Shown: positions 20,984 through 29,765 of the stretch, piece after piece
Position numbering within the stretch: position 1 is the stretch's first letter
Layout: every line of letters starts with the position of its first letter
DNA from: a bacterium
GTDB lineage: Bacteria; Caldisericota; Caldisericia; UBA6126
Length of the DNA: 64,000 nucleotides
Direction: 5' to 3'
NCBI GenBank assembly: GCA_021372585.1
Contig: JAJFUD010000084.1
Span: 39,316-103,315, forward strand
Notes under the pieces: model-generated
What the model was told of the DNA's origin: nothing
Databases searched by the model: none
The model's input: only the letters and a program-made list of their open reading frames with translations
Position numbers and translations under genes: made by a program

Positions 20984-21755
20984 GAAACAAATGCGTGACA
21001 TTCAAAGCGAATCAGATTACAGAGAAATTCACTTGGACAGGGTAGGAGTAAATGGCGTTCGATATCCCATCCGGATTAAAGACCGGCAGGATACTTTTCA
21101 GCACACCAATGCCCTGATCAATTTGTATGTGAACCTTCCGAAAGAGTTTCGGGGTACCCATATGAGCCGCTTCATCGAGATCCTGAATCGCTATCAGTCC
21201 GACTTATCCTATTCAAAACTGAAAAATATTTTAATCGAGACTAAAGAATCCCTGAAAGCCAATGATGCCCACATTGAGATCCTGTTTGACTATTTTATCC
21301 TGAAAAGTTCTCCCGTGTCGAATATACAAAGTTATATGGACTATACCTGTCAATTCATCGCCTCCCAAAACGATCGATTTGATTTTATTCTGGAAGTGAA
21401 TGTACCGGTTCAGCTGGTATGCCCTTGTTCAAAAGAAATTTCCCGGTATGGAGCTCATAATCAAAGAGGGATTGCGAAAATTAAAGTTCGGATGAACGGG
21501 ATGGTCTGGATTGAAGAATTGGTTCAAATTGGTGAAGAAGCAGGGTCCTCCCCTCTGTTTACGTTATTAAAACGAGAAGATGAAAAATATATCACCGAAC
21601 AGGCTTATGATCATCCGAAATTTGTTGAGGATGTTGTTAGGGATATCGTTCTCCCATTAGAGAAGGACAAACGTATCACTTGGTATCAGGTAGAGGTGTT
21701 AAGCCAGGAAAGCATTCATAACCATAATGCCTATGCCTCTGTCACCAAAAAATGA
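20976..21755 (+). CDS. folE2: GTP cyclohydrolase IB
   Basis: FolE2 makes dihydroneopterin triphosphate from GTP, the first folate step. The protein (259 residues from this start) carries the family's metal/catalytic block VCPCSKEISRYGAHNQRG, with Cys149 and Cys151, and the C-terminal PKFVEDVVRD region. The frame is open to 20925, but that would overlap the PTPS gene by about 60 bases; ATG 20976 begins a normal N-terminus (an ATG at 20991 is also possible). The zinc-independent FolE is not seen in the window. Position between PTPS-III-like and folP supports the assignment. Confidence 0.93.
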   Translation: MSEKQMRDIQSESDYREIHLDRVGVNGVRYPIRIKDRQDTFQHTNALINLYVNLPKEFRGTHMSRFIEILNRYQSDLSYSKLKNILIETKESLKANDAHIEILFDYFILKSSPVSNIQSYMDYTCQFIASQNDRFDFILEVNVPVQLVCPCSKEISRYGAHNQRGIAKIKVRMNGMVWIEELVQIGEEAGSSPLFTLLKREDEKYITEQAYDHPKFVEDVVRDIVLPLEKDKRITWYQVEVLSQESIHNHNAYASVTKK

Positions 21756-22912
21756 TGAGCTTCACCGGGTATCCGATTGATCCTCTGTCTCTGAAGAACG
21801 AGTTAATCAGGATTGGGGTGGATCCAAGATCCCTGCCGATCTTTCATAACAAAAGCAGAATTCTTCTTTATAAGGTCATCCAAATTGATTCCAGGGCCGC
21901 TACGCTGTTAAAACAGCTTTTCCTCTCTTCGGGTGGAGATGTCGCAGTCAATTGGGAAGTCATCCGTTTTACCTGCGACAAAACTGATGCTATCATGTTG
22001 GGTACAGCGAAGCATTACCTGGAAGTACTCAAAAAATTGCAGGAACAACCTTTTTTTGGTTTAGAGAAAATAGCTACAGAAATCGAGAGTTTTATTCAAA
22101 CCTGTCTCGTGGAAAAAAAATTGCCAAGAATCATGGGCATCCTCAACGTTACTCCGGATTCCTTTTCTGACGGTGGGCAGTACTTCTCACACGATCTGGC
22201 TTTACAACATGCCGAAACCTTAATTTCAGAAGGGGCAGATATCCTGGATATTGGCGGTGAATCTTCCAGACCTGGTTCAGAACAGGTTTCCGAAGCTACA
22301 GAATTAAATCGTGTACTCCCGGTGTTGAAATCCATTAAAGAGAGATTTCCACAAATTCAGGTATCGGTAGATACCTATAAACCGAAAGTAGCAGAAAAAG
22401 CAATTGAATGGGGTGTTGATATCATTAATAGTATTCAGCTGAATGATGATATGTTGAATCTGATAGGGCATTCTACTGTCCAATGTGTCTTGATGCATAT
22501 GAGAGGCACTCCCAAGGATATGCAGCTGCAAACATCGTATCCGAATGGCATCCTTGCCGAGATCAATCTTTTTTTTGAGACAAAGCTACGAGAGATGGAA
22601 CATTTTGCAATCGATCCATCCAGAATATGGCTAGATCCGGGTATCGGTTTTGCGAAAACCCCCGAACAAAATTTGACAATTTTAAACCATCTGGATAGCT
22701 TCCTTGGTTGGAAACAACCAATTCTTTTGGGACATTCAAGAAAAAGCTTTATGAAAGCGATCTATCATTTACCAGTTGAGAATAGGGTAGTCTGTACATC
22801 GCTCTATTCTTACCTGGCTCTGCTAAAAGGAGTGGACATTCTTCGCGTTCATGATGTAGCAGAAACAAAACTGGCACTGCAGATTTACTGTAATCAGCTT
22901 AGCGATGCATAG
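21752..22912 (+). CDS. folP: dihydropteroate synthase with N-terminal extension
   Basis: The C-terminal 265 residues are a complete dihydropteroate synthase: MGILNVTPDSFSDGG with the mobile loop, DIGGESSRPGS, VSVDTYKP, LDPGIGFAKTPEQN, LLGHSRKSF and RVHDV. About 120 residues precede it (to around residue 125), longer than E. coli FolP; similar extensions occur in some anaerobes, and their role is unknown to me. It condenses hydroxymethyl-dihydropterin diphosphate with p-aminobenzoate. Its ATG overlaps folE2 by four bases, and its end overlaps folK by eight. Confidence 0.95.
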   Translation: MMSFTGYPIDPLSLKNELIRIGVDPRSLPIFHNKSRILLYKVIQIDSRAATLLKQLFLSSGGDVAVNWEVIRFTCDKTDAIMLGTAKHYLEVLKKLQEQPFFGLEKIATEIESFIQTCLVEKKLPRIMGILNVTPDSFSDGGQYFSHDLALQHAETLISEGADILDIGGESSRPGSEQVSEATELNRVLPVLKSIKERFPQIQVSVDTYKPKVAEKAIEWGVDIINSIQLNDDMLNLIGHSTVQCVLMHMRGTPKDMQLQTSYPNGILAEINLFFETKLREMEHFAIDPSRIWLDPGIGFAKTPEQNLTILNHLDSFLGWKQPILLGHSRKSFMKAIYHLPVENRVVCTSLYSYLALLKGVDILRVHDVAETKLALQIYCNQLSDA

Positions 22913-23408
22913 AGCATTTCTGCTGTTAGGTTCAAACCAGCACTCCCCTCTTCATCAACTCCGGATTGCCAGAGAACACTTATCAAAAGAAGACTTGCTG
23001 ATTCTGAAATATTCAAGCCAGATAGAAACAGTCCCCTACGGATTGTCCAATCAACCAAATTTCTGGAACCAGGTTTTGTTAATCGAGACAAAGCTTGATC
23101 CTTTTGCGTTATTGGAAGCATCACTATCCATTGAAAGAAAAATGGGCAGAATTAGAAAAGAAAAATGGGGCCCAAGAATAATTGATCTGGATTGGTTATT
23201 TTACGATTCTCTTATTCTGAAAACTAATACGCTCGTATTGCCACATTATGACGCAGTAAATAGATGGTTTGTCATTCATTTGATCTGTGAAATTGAACCA
23301 AACTTGGTTCATCCGGTTCTTAAGAAAACCATCAAAACAATCTATCAAGAAAGAAATTTCCCCTTCGACTATTGGAACAATCAATCGTTCAAATATAATA
23401 CAAGATAG
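22905..23408 (+). CDS. folK: 6-hydroxymethyl-7,8-dihydropterin pyrophosphokinase (HPPK)
   Basis: HPPK makes the diphosphate substrate of FolP. The 167-residue protein has the expected start FLLLGSN, the middle YGLSNQPNFWNQV block and the signature IERKMGRIRKEKWGPRIIDLDWL, with conserved Arg and Asp residues. It is last of the four overlapping folate genes. The final 20 residues are slightly longer than usual. Confidence 0.95.
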   Translation: MHRAFLLLGSNQHSPLHQLRIAREHLSKEDLLILKYSSQIETVPYGLSNQPNFWNQVLLIETKLDPFALLEASLSIERKMGRIRKEKWGPRIIDLDWLFYDSLILKTNTLVLPHYDAVNRWFVIHLICEIEPNLVHPVLKKTIKTIYQERNFPFDYWNNQSFKYNTR

Positions 23409-23446
23409 CGTTGTTTATATTATTTTTATACAAGGAGTGTATTGCA

Positions 23447-23617
23447 ATGAAAAAATGGTCGAACGTCGTTTTCAGTATCTGGTTAATATTTTTCTCTATT
23501 ATGATTACGAATTACTTATTGATGTCTCTGGTTCAGTATGAATTCTTGATTGTTTTAATACTGACCTCCTTCATCTATTTCCTTCTCGTCATGTTTGAGA
23601 TGATGAGAAAGAAATAG
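23447..23617 (+). CDS. small two-segment membrane protein, unknown
   Basis: A 56-residue protein with two hydrophobic segments (about residues 5-27 and 31-50) and a basic tail (MMRKK). A strong AAGGAG ribosome binding site eight bases before ATG 23447 supports this start over the upstream in-frame codons. It follows folK by 38 bases. I do not recognise a family. Confidence 0.65.
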   Translation: MKKWSNVVFSIWLIFFSIMITNYLLMSLVQYEFLIVLILTSFIYFLLVMFEMMRKK

Positions 23618-23648
23618 ACAAGATTCTAAGCGCCTGTCTATTCTCATC
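23602..23648. other. imperfect hairpin at the convergent end of two genes
   Basis: GATGAGA (23602-23608) and ATAGACA (23614-23620) pair with TGTCTAT (23635-23641) and TCTCATC (23642-23648), leaving a bulge on one side and a 14-base loop. It lies between convergent genes but has no T run, so it may protect RNA ends rather than act as an intrinsic terminator. Confidence 0.45.
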
Positions 23649-23656
23649 ATGAAAAA

Positions 23657-24106
23657 TCATGGGAGTTTATTCAGCTTAATCGCTTTATACCAATCAAAGA
23701 ATACTATGGAATGGTATTCTTTGTGCAAATAATCCAAGACTTGGATTAAAGGGACCCATTCCATAGTATTGATTTGTTTTGGATCTATCTTGGTGATCAG
23801 GTGTTCTTTGGAAGACAGTTTTATACCGTATACTAAGAACACTTCCTTGGTAGTTTGTGCAGGATTTTCTTTTTCGTAGTTTTTCTTAAACGGGATCAAG
23901 GTTGGTTCTATCAAGGTAAAGTTGCTTTTGTTTTCCAATAAAAGTGGTATCTCACTGGTAGTCAGGAGGAGATCAGGCACCTCAGTCTCCCAGGGACCCC
24001 AGTAGGGTTTGCTCTCTTCTGAATCACGCTGTTCAAATAATAAAAATTCCATTTTATGCTGTGTAGAGGGGCACATGATCCAAACCTGTAAATAATTTTT
24101 CTTCAT
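23657..24106 (-). CDS. hypothetical protein, possibly degenerate Nudix-like fold
   Basis: The 149-residue protein has no Nudix box (no GX5EX7REUXEEXGU), but its layout (a beta strand start LQVWIMCP..., a central WGPWETEVPDLL and the end MEWVPLIQVLDYL) recalls the strand-helix pattern of Nudix-type proteins. Function cannot be assigned. The start overlaps the pseudouridine synthase gene by four bases, so the two are co-translated. Confidence 0.55.
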   Translation of the reverse strand: MKKNYLQVWIMCPSTQHKMEFLLFEQRDSEESKPYWGPWETEVPDLLLTTSEIPLLLENKSNFTLIEPTLIPFKKNYEKENPAQTTKEVFLVYGIKLSSKEHLITKIDPKQINTMEWVPLIQVLDYLHKEYHSIVFFDWYKAIKLNKLP

Positions 24107-24846
24107 GGTTTCTCCTTTTTCTTTTCATCATGGCTGAATTGAAAATACCTGATCTCCTCTTGTGTAAGAGATCTGTATTCACCAGGTTTTAACCTTCCAA
24201 TGGTACAGGGTCCTATTTGTATTCTTGTCAATGACAGAACGTGTTTCTGTATGGTTTCCAGCATTTTTCTAATCTGCCTGTTTCTACCCTCATGTAAAGT
24301 AACCTCAATCCAGCTTCCAGTCCGTTCAAATCTCACTTGATGTATTTGACATGGTTTTGTTTGATACCCATCCAATAATAACCCTCTCTCTAAAAGAGAG
24401 ATCTCGCTCCTGGATATCTCCTCCTGAATATGAACCAGGTAAGTTTTCATCACCTCATGTTTAGGATGCGTTAAAGCATACGTAAAATCACCATCGTTCG
24501 TCAGGATCAGTAACCCGTCAGAATCATAATCCAGCCTTCCAACCGGATATAACCTGGTATGAACGTCTGAAAAATAGTCCATGACAGTCTGCCTCTTTTG
24601 TTCATCATAACAAGAGCTAATAACTAATCTGGGTTTATAAAATAATAGGTATTTTTTTTCACTAAACAAGGATACTTCGTGTCCATTAACGGTTACCTTG
24701 TCTGTTTCCGGATCTATCGTCTCTCCCAACCGAGTGACCACTTTTCCGTTTACCGCTACTAATCCTTGCACCATATACCATTCTACCTTCCTTCTTGAAG
24801 CTATTCCGGCTCGTGCAAGTACTTTTTGAATCCGCTCTTTTTGCAT
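24103..24846 (-). CDS. RsuA/RluB-family pseudouridine synthase
   Basis: The 247-residue protein has an N-terminal S4 RNA-binding domain (residues about 1-60, with ARAGIASRRKVE) and a catalytic domain with the active-site Asp106 in GRLDYDSDGLL, plus the KTYLVHI and LHEGRNRQIRKML blocks. It isomerises a uridine in ribosomal RNA; RluB (23S) is the closest type, but RsuA or RluE cannot be excluded without alignment. The start ATG is 110 bases from the divergent TauE/SafE gene. Confidence 0.92.
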   Translation of the reverse strand: MQKERIQKVLARAGIASRRKVEWYMVQGLVAVNGKVVTRLGETIDPETDKVTVNGHEVSLFSEKKYLLFYKPRLVISSCYDEQKRQTVMDYFSDVHTRLYPVGRLDYDSDGLLILTNDGDFTYALTHPKHEVMKTYLVHIQEEISRSEISLLERGLLLDGYQTKPCQIHQVRFERTGSWIEVTLHEGRNRQIRKMLETIQKHVLSLTRIQIGPCTIGRLKPGEYRSLTQEEIRYFQFSHDEKKKEKP

Positions 24847-24955
24847 TGTCCTTTTCCATATCCTTTTTTTACTAAAGAAATTTTACAGGTTTTTACAGAA
24901 TCCTCTATTGTTGTTTCCATTTAGGTATAATAAACTTGTGGATTAAACAAGAAAA

Positions 24956-25723
24956 ATGGAAATATTACAGAATACCCCCCTATTTTTTTTATGTTTTGCC
25001 GGATTGTTCAGCTCCTTTATTGATGCAATTGCAGGCGGAGGGGGCTTAATCAGCATACCGGCATTTATTTTTTTCGGATTACCCATTCATCAAGCGTTAG
25101 GAACCAATAAGTTTGCAGCTTCCTGTTCCTCCATTACCAGCTCTTGGCAATACATCCGGAGCAAAAGAATTGACTTTTCACCCATTTACCCTCTTATCCC
25201 TTTTACTATTCTGGGAGCCATCATCGGAGTAAATCTTACGGTACGTCTTTCTTCTGATTTTCTTCAACTGCTGTTTGGTTGGCTGATCCTTGCTATCACC
25301 CTCTATACGTTGCTTTCTAAAGACAGTGTTTCCCTGAGGGATTCTCCAAAGGGAAAAGTTTCCTATTGGGTATTAGTTGGTTTTTCACTTTTTTTAGGGT
25401 TTTATGATGGCTTTTTTGGACCGGGTACCGGCTCTTTTCTTCTCTTTGGTTTTCGAAAACTACTGAAAGAAGACTATTTATTGGCATCAGGTCATTCAAA
25501 ACTATTAAACTTCACCAGCAATATAGTCTCTCTCGGTTTGTTTGCCTATCATGGAAAAATCCTTTACAGGATCGGTATATTAGTGGGAATTTTTATGGTA
25601 TTGGGTGCTTACATCGGTTCAAAGCTGGCTTTAAAAAAAGGCCATCTTCTGATAAAACCGGTTTTTATTCTCATTTCAGCTTCTCTGGGCATTAAACTGA
25701 TCGTGGATTATTTTTTGACATAA
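24956..25723 (+). CDS. TauE/SafE (TSUP) family membrane transporter
   Basis: The 255-residue protein has about eight membrane segments and the family glycine-rich blocks in both halves: DAIAGGGGLISIPAF near residue 22 and DGFFGPGTGSFL near residue 145, with LGTNKFAAS as well. TSUP proteins export or import sulfur-containing anions such as sulfite or sulfoacetate; the substrate here is unknown. TATAAT occurs at 24926-24931 upstream but without a clear -35. Confidence 0.88.
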   Translation: MEILQNTPLFFLCFAGLFSSFIDAIAGGGGLISIPAFIFFGLPIHQALGTNKFAASCSSITSSWQYIRSKRIDFSPIYPLIPFTILGAIIGVNLTVRLSSDFLQLLFGWLILAITLYTLLSKDSVSLRDSPKGKVSYWVLVGFSLFLGFYDGFFGPGTGSFLLFGFRKLLKEDYLLASGHSKLLNFTSNIVSLGLFAYHGKILYRIGILVGIFMVLGAYIGSKLALKKGHLLIKPVFILISASLGIKLIVDYFLT

Positions 25724-25734
25724 TAGCGGAGGAT

Positions 25735-26097
25735 TTACTTGCCAAAGAACATTTTTGCCCCGACCAATAATAAGACCATACCAAATATTTTTTGAAGCAA
25801 CCCTTTCGGCAGAAGTAAACAAATTTTAGCTCCGATCAATCCCCCGAAAAAGAAACCGGCACAAAGGAAGGCAGCTGCTTTCCAATTAATCTGCCCTTGT
25901 TTATAGTATTCCATAACAGCTAATAAACCAATAGGGGGTATCATCATGGCCAGTGTCGTACCTTGCGCTTGGGTTTGAGAGAATTTAAAGATATAAATCA
26001 AAGCCGGCACAAGAATAATGCCCCCTCCTATACCCAACAAACCACTAAAAATACCAGCTGTAAGACCTAATAAGATAATCCAGACAAATTGCATCAT
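25735..26097 (-). CDS. half-size TauE/SafE-like membrane protein
   Basis: The 120-residue protein has four hydrophobic segments and only one copy of the TSUP signature, FSGLLGIGGGIILVPALIYIF. Full-length members contain two such halves, so this one probably dimerises or is paired with another half; the convergent full-length TSUP gene ends 12 bases away. The upstream gene on the same strand encodes a small CxxC protein. Confidence 0.8.
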   Translation of the reverse strand: MMQFVWIILLGLTAGIFSGLLGIGGGIILVPALIYIFKFSQTQAQGTTLAMMIPPIGLLAVMEYYKQGQINWKAAAFLCAGFFFGGLIGAKICLLLPKGLLQKIFGMVLLLVGAKMFFGK

Positions 26098-26114
26098 AAA
26101 ATTAACCCCTTATG

Positions 26115-26399
26115 CTATTGTAATGATGTTGGCTCCTTCTTTTCCGCTTCAGCAATCATCAGCATGATTTCCTTTTTCAGGGAATCAAAAAATGGAATTT
26201 CCCCTTGAGCGATCACTTTTTGATTGACAACCAGAACAGGTGTCAGAAGAAATCCTTGTGCAAGAATAATTGCCGGATCTTCAATTTTTTCAATCTCATA
26301 GGGATATCCCAGATCTTCTAATACATCGATGCTTCGTTTATAAAGCAAATTACAGGTGGCACACATCGGTCCGTAGATCACAACATGCAAATGTTTCAC
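26115..26399 (-). CDS. small thioredoxin-like (redox-active disulfide) protein
   Basis: The 94-residue protein has a beta-alpha-beta start with the redox pair in GPMCATCNLL (CxxC), and PVLVVN in place of the cis-Pro loop, matching the thioredoxin_3/redox-active disulfide family. The gene precedes the half-size transporter on the same strand, a pairing that may couple thiol chemistry to sulfur compound transport (inference). Its start codon lies inside a parS-like sequence. Confidence 0.82.
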   Translation of the reverse strand: MKHLHVVIYGPMCATCNLLYKRSIDVLEDLGYPYEIEKIEDPAIILAQGFLLTPVLVVNQKVIAQGEIPFFDSLKKEIMLMIAEAEKKEPTSLQ

Positions 26400-26407
26400 A
26401 TGAAACC
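26392..26407. promoter_or_regulatory. parS-like imperfect site
   Basis: TGTTTCACATGAAACC differs from the consensus TGTTTCACGTGAAACA at two positions. It overlaps the start codon of the thioredoxin-like gene. A perfect copy is at 31633-31648, about 5.2 kb away. Confidence 0.4.
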
Positions 26408-26414
26408 TCCCGGC

Positions 26415-26864
26415 TTACACTGAAAGAAATGGCAGAAAACCTAGTCCCCACCCAATGAGAAATCCTATCATAACGCCACCAAACACTTCTACCGTATTAT
26501 GGCCAATCCATTCTTCCAGCTCAACAAATTTGACTTTTTCTTTCATCTTCAGTAATCCTATCAGATCATTCAATGTTTTCGAGTGCTTCCCAACTTCCTG
26601 ACGAACACCGGCAGCATCAAACAGTACAATCAGGCTGAAAATAAAACAGATCGCAAAATAGGTACTATCGATTCCTTCCTGAATACCTATCCTGGTGCTC
26701 AAAGCGGTGACTGTAGCAGCATGAGAGCTGGGAAAACCCCCATTAGAAAACAATAAACTAACATCCCATTTTTTAGTTTTAAAATAATAAAAGACCGTTT
26801 TCACACACTGAGCAAAAATATCAGCAATTAAGGCTATTACAAGCGCTTTATTTATTTTTAACAT
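26415..26864 (-). CDS. DUF212/YuiD-type divergent PAP2 family membrane protein
   Basis: The 149-residue protein matches the DUF212 (divergent PAP2) family: FSNGGFPSSHAATVTALSTRIG, followed by DAAGVRQEVGKH and LIGHTVVEVF-type ending (here GHNTVEVFGGVMIG). It has four or five membrane segments. PAP2-related proteins are phosphatases, but activity for this branch is not established. It is close to the TldE-like gene on the same strand. Confidence 0.85.
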   Translation of the reverse strand: MLKINKALVIALIADIFAQCVKTVFYYFKTKKWDVSLLFSNGGFPSSHAATVTALSTRIGIQEGIDSTYFAICFIFSLIVLFDAAGVRQEVGKHSKTLNDLIGLLKMKEKVKFVELEEWIGHNTVEVFGGVMIGFLIGWGLGFLPFLSV

Positions 26865-26885
26865 ATTCAGCAGCTTTCCTTTGCG

Positions 26886-28118
26886 TTACCATTGATAGGG
26901 AATCGAATCTAATACCAATCCAAATTGATTCGAAAATGGAATAATCGGTTCAATGGTGACCCCTTTAAAACAGACCGAGAATAAATTCTTCCAGGGAACC
27001 GATACCGAAAGCGGAGGTAAAGCGCCAAGAATGGTGGAACCATCGGTTAAAAAAACATGATCCGCTCTGACTTTTAAATTTTCCCGGATAGAATCGTCCT
27101 CATAATGAATCTGCTGTAATAAAATGCCATTCGACCCATTTAAAACCTCTGCTAAATTCTGATGAGTAGATTGAATATCAAAAGCTTGTAAAGATAAGGT
27201 CGGCATCCCCCCCCAGACCGGCACGCTGCTGCCCGTTAAAGGTAATCCGGTTTTTTGAGATATTTCTTTATTGGTGTAAGGGGTAATCACTTTTCCATCC
27301 TGAACCAAAGAAATCCGAAAAGTCGGATTTACGACTGCTTCAGCATCAAAAAAAGGAATAAAGTGTATTTCCGGATCATGAGACTGATAAAAGGAAAAAG
27401 ACGGGTGAAATAAAAGCTGTTCTTTTATGGCAGAGAAAGAGGAACTATCCGGGAAGTAACGTTCACCGTTTAAAATGGTTAGCAATTGGGTAAAAAAAAC
27501 TCGATCCTGTGTTGAGATAATAATGGGTAAAAGTTGTTCCGGTTTGGAAAGATAAGGACTTTGACATGCCTGCAGCAAGTTGCTGAGATAGGAAATAAAT
27601 ACTTCCTTCTCATACCGCCTTCCTCTGAATCGGAAACAACCTGATTTTTTTTCTCCCGCCCGAGAATACTCAAAACATACATTCATATCTAAAAAATGGT
27701 CTTGATAAGAAAGATACACGCCATTATTATTATGCAGTCGAAAGATATGATCAACCAACTTGATATGGTTGCTGAAAGTAATAGCAGGAAATAAATTTTT
27801 AAGCGTGGAGATAAAATCGCTCATATCAGCAACAAAATCAGATCCTTTTGCAATCATGTAATTATACACTATCTCAATCTGCTGATTAGAGGTTGGTTCA
27901 GCCTGGTATTCCGGTCCCTCCTTTACTCTTTGGAAAGCGATTTTCTCAAGTTCAAGGTCATCATAAGCACCTTCTGCCTTGGCTAAACCTACTTTTCCAT
28001 TCAGATACATGCGAAGAGTAGTCTGATTCAGCTGATTCAATTCAACACGCTGAAGGATTGAATTTTCAATCCTGGCTATCTGCTCTTTTTGGATAACCTG
28101 ATAATATTCTTTTATCAT
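26886..28118 (-). CDS. TldE/PmbA-like protein (TldD/PmbA family)
   Basis: The 410-residue protein resembles the PmbA/TldE half of the TldD/TldE peptidase complex: the N-terminal TLRMYLNGKVGLAKAEGAYDD block, a central beta-rich region, and an end with VFLTDGSTILG. In PmbA the metal site (HExxxH) is on the TldD partner, and I see no such gene in this window. Similarity is partial, so this is a family-level call. It stands alone between the DUF212 gene and a divergent amidohydrolase. Confidence 0.55.
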   Translation of the reverse strand: MIKEYYQVIQKEQIARIENSILQRVELNQLNQTTLRMYLNGKVGLAKAEGAYDDLELEKIAFQRVKEGPEYQAEPTSNQQIEIVYNYMIAKGSDFVADMSDFISTLKNLFPAITFSNHIKLVDHIFRLHNNNGVYLSYQDHFLDMNVCFEYSRAGEKKSGCFRFRGRRYEKEVFISYLSNLLQACQSPYLSKPEQLLPIIISTQDRVFFTQLLTILNGERYFPDSSSFSAIKEQLLFHPSFSFYQSHDPEIHFIPFFDAEAVVNPTFRISLVQDGKVITPYTNKEISQKTGLPLTGSSVPVWGGMPTLSLQAFDIQSTHQNLAEVLNGSNGILLQQIHYEDDSIRENLKVRADHVFLTDGSTILGALPPLSVSVPWKNLFSVCFKGVTIEPIIPFSNQFGLVLDSIPYQW

Positions 28119-28268
28119 TGCGTTACATCCTGTTTGGCTTTTATCTTATTTCTTTTTTTTGCCTCTCATAAATTCCTCAATAGATACTTCATCATTGTAA
28201 CACAAAAGGGGAGTTGTAAACTGATTATTCAAAGCTATTCTTTTGGTATTAGGAGTGTAAAGCAATAA

Positions 28269-29765
28269 ATGTGGTTAAAAAATATACAGGTTTATGACCC
28301 GATTCTTCAGCAGTATGATGATAGTTGTGTACATATCCGCAATCATCTGATCACAGAATTACTACCCGACCTTCCGAAACGGTTATCGAAGGAAACAGTA
28401 TTGGATCTTAAGGGTTATTACCTTTACCCGGGCTTTATTGATTCTCATTGTCATTTATTAGGATTTGGCGCTTCTTTGCTGGAGAAGAATCTTTTCGAAA
28501 CACCGGACCCCTCTCGGTGGTTTGAACCTATGCAGGCTGATACGAGAGATGTACTCGTTTACCGGGGTTGGAGCGAAGATATCATAGGCTTCACTCCTAC
28601 AAAACAACTTTTAGATTCTCTGGGGATAGATAAACCGGTTTTATTGACTCGTAAATGCGGTCATGCGGGTATCGTGAATACAAAAACTCTCCAAACTTTT
28701 TCTTTGAATCAATACCATCAACTGGATGGAACGGATCTGTCGACCGGGTTTCTAACAGAAAAAGCACTGCTTTCTTTATACCAACAGATGCAAACCTGTA
28801 AAGGTTCACAGGAAGCTTCTCTTAAAGCAGCTTATCAGGCTTGTCAGCGGTTTGGGATATGTTCAGTTCATACAGAAGACTGCTCGATTTCGACTTTGGA
28901 AACTGTTATTCCTCTGCTCAGAACAACACCTCTGCATCTTCATGAAAAAATTTTAGTCAATTCCCCTGAAGAGATGGATCAAGCAATAGAATTTTGTAAA
29001 AAGTATCCTGACACGGACACTTTTTCATTCGGTTCTTTTAAAGTTTATATGGATGGCTCACTTGGCGCACACAATGCCAACATCATGCATGCGTATTCTG
29101 ACAAACCGGATCAGCATGGTTTTTCATTTTACACAACGGATGAGTTAATACGTTTCATTCAATCAGCCAATCATCACAAAAAACAATTAGCCATTCATGT
29201 TATCGGAGACCAAGCGCTTGAGAAGTGCCTTCAAGCGTTTGAATATGTCGCTTCTCATTCCGACTCTGCTATGATTCATCGACTGGTACATGTACAAATG
29301 GCTTCTTCAGACCAGCTTTCCAGAATAAAAAAACTTCCCTTGTTCATTAACATTCAACCTGCTTTTGCTGAAGCAGACCGACAGATGGCGGTTTTAAGAT
29401 TAGGATCTGCCCGATTAGCAGAGATCGGGTATCCGTATCATGATATCGCAGTAAAACAGATCCCCTTTTCCATTTCGAGTGATGCGCCGGTTGAGACAAT
29501 GAATCCTTTTCTGATCCTATCTCATGCAGAGAGATTTATGTCCAGAAAAGAAGCATTTTTTGCTTATTCGGTAGCAGGAGCGATACAATCCCATTTTCCG
29601 AATTCGTTAGGAGTGCTGAAACCGGGATCATATGCAGACGGTTTCATTCTACCTTATGATTTATTTTCGGTAACAACGGAACAACTCGCCGATATCATCC
29701 CCTCCCATCTGTTATCAAACGGGGAGATCTGCTCGTTAAATTCTACAACCGGAGAGGTTTTATGA
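28269..29765 (+). CDS. amidohydrolase family protein (YtcJ-like)
   Basis: A 498-residue metal-dependent hydrolase of the amidohydrolase superfamily, YtcJ-like branch: metal ligands in DSHCHLLGFG, the block KVYMDGSLGAHNA, a His in LAIHVIGDQALE and the final Asp in FSISSDAPVETMNPF. The substrate is not predictable. AGGAGTG precedes the ATG. It overlaps mnmG by four bases. Confidence 0.85.
   Translation: MWLKNIQVYDPILQQYDDSCVHIRNHLITELLPDLPKRLSKETVLDLKGYYLYPGFIDSHCHLLGFGASLLEKNLFETPDPSRWFEPMQADTRDVLVYRGWSEDIIGFTPTKQLLDSLGIDKPVLLTRKCGHAGIVNTKTLQTFSLNQYHQLDGTDLSTGFLTEKALLSLYQQMQTCKGSQEASLKAAYQACQRFGICSVHTEDCSISTLETVIPLLRTTPLHLHEKILVNSPEEMDQAIEFCKKYPDTDTFSFGSFKVYMDGSLGAHNANIMHAYSDKPDQHGFSFYTTDELIRFIQSANHHKKQLAIHVIGDQALEKCLQAFEYVASHSDSAMIHRLVHVQMASSDQLSRIKKLPLFINIQPAFAEADRQMAVLRLGSARLAEIGYPYHDIAVKQIPFSISSDAPVETMNPFLILSHAERFMSRKEAFFAYSVAGAIQSHFPNSLGVLKPGSYADGFILPYDLFSVTTEQLADIIPSHLLSNGEICSLNSTTGEVL

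Noticed and set aside
23657..24106. Nudix hydrolase
   Set aside because: The Nudix box is missing; only the general layout is similar, so it is left as hypothetical.
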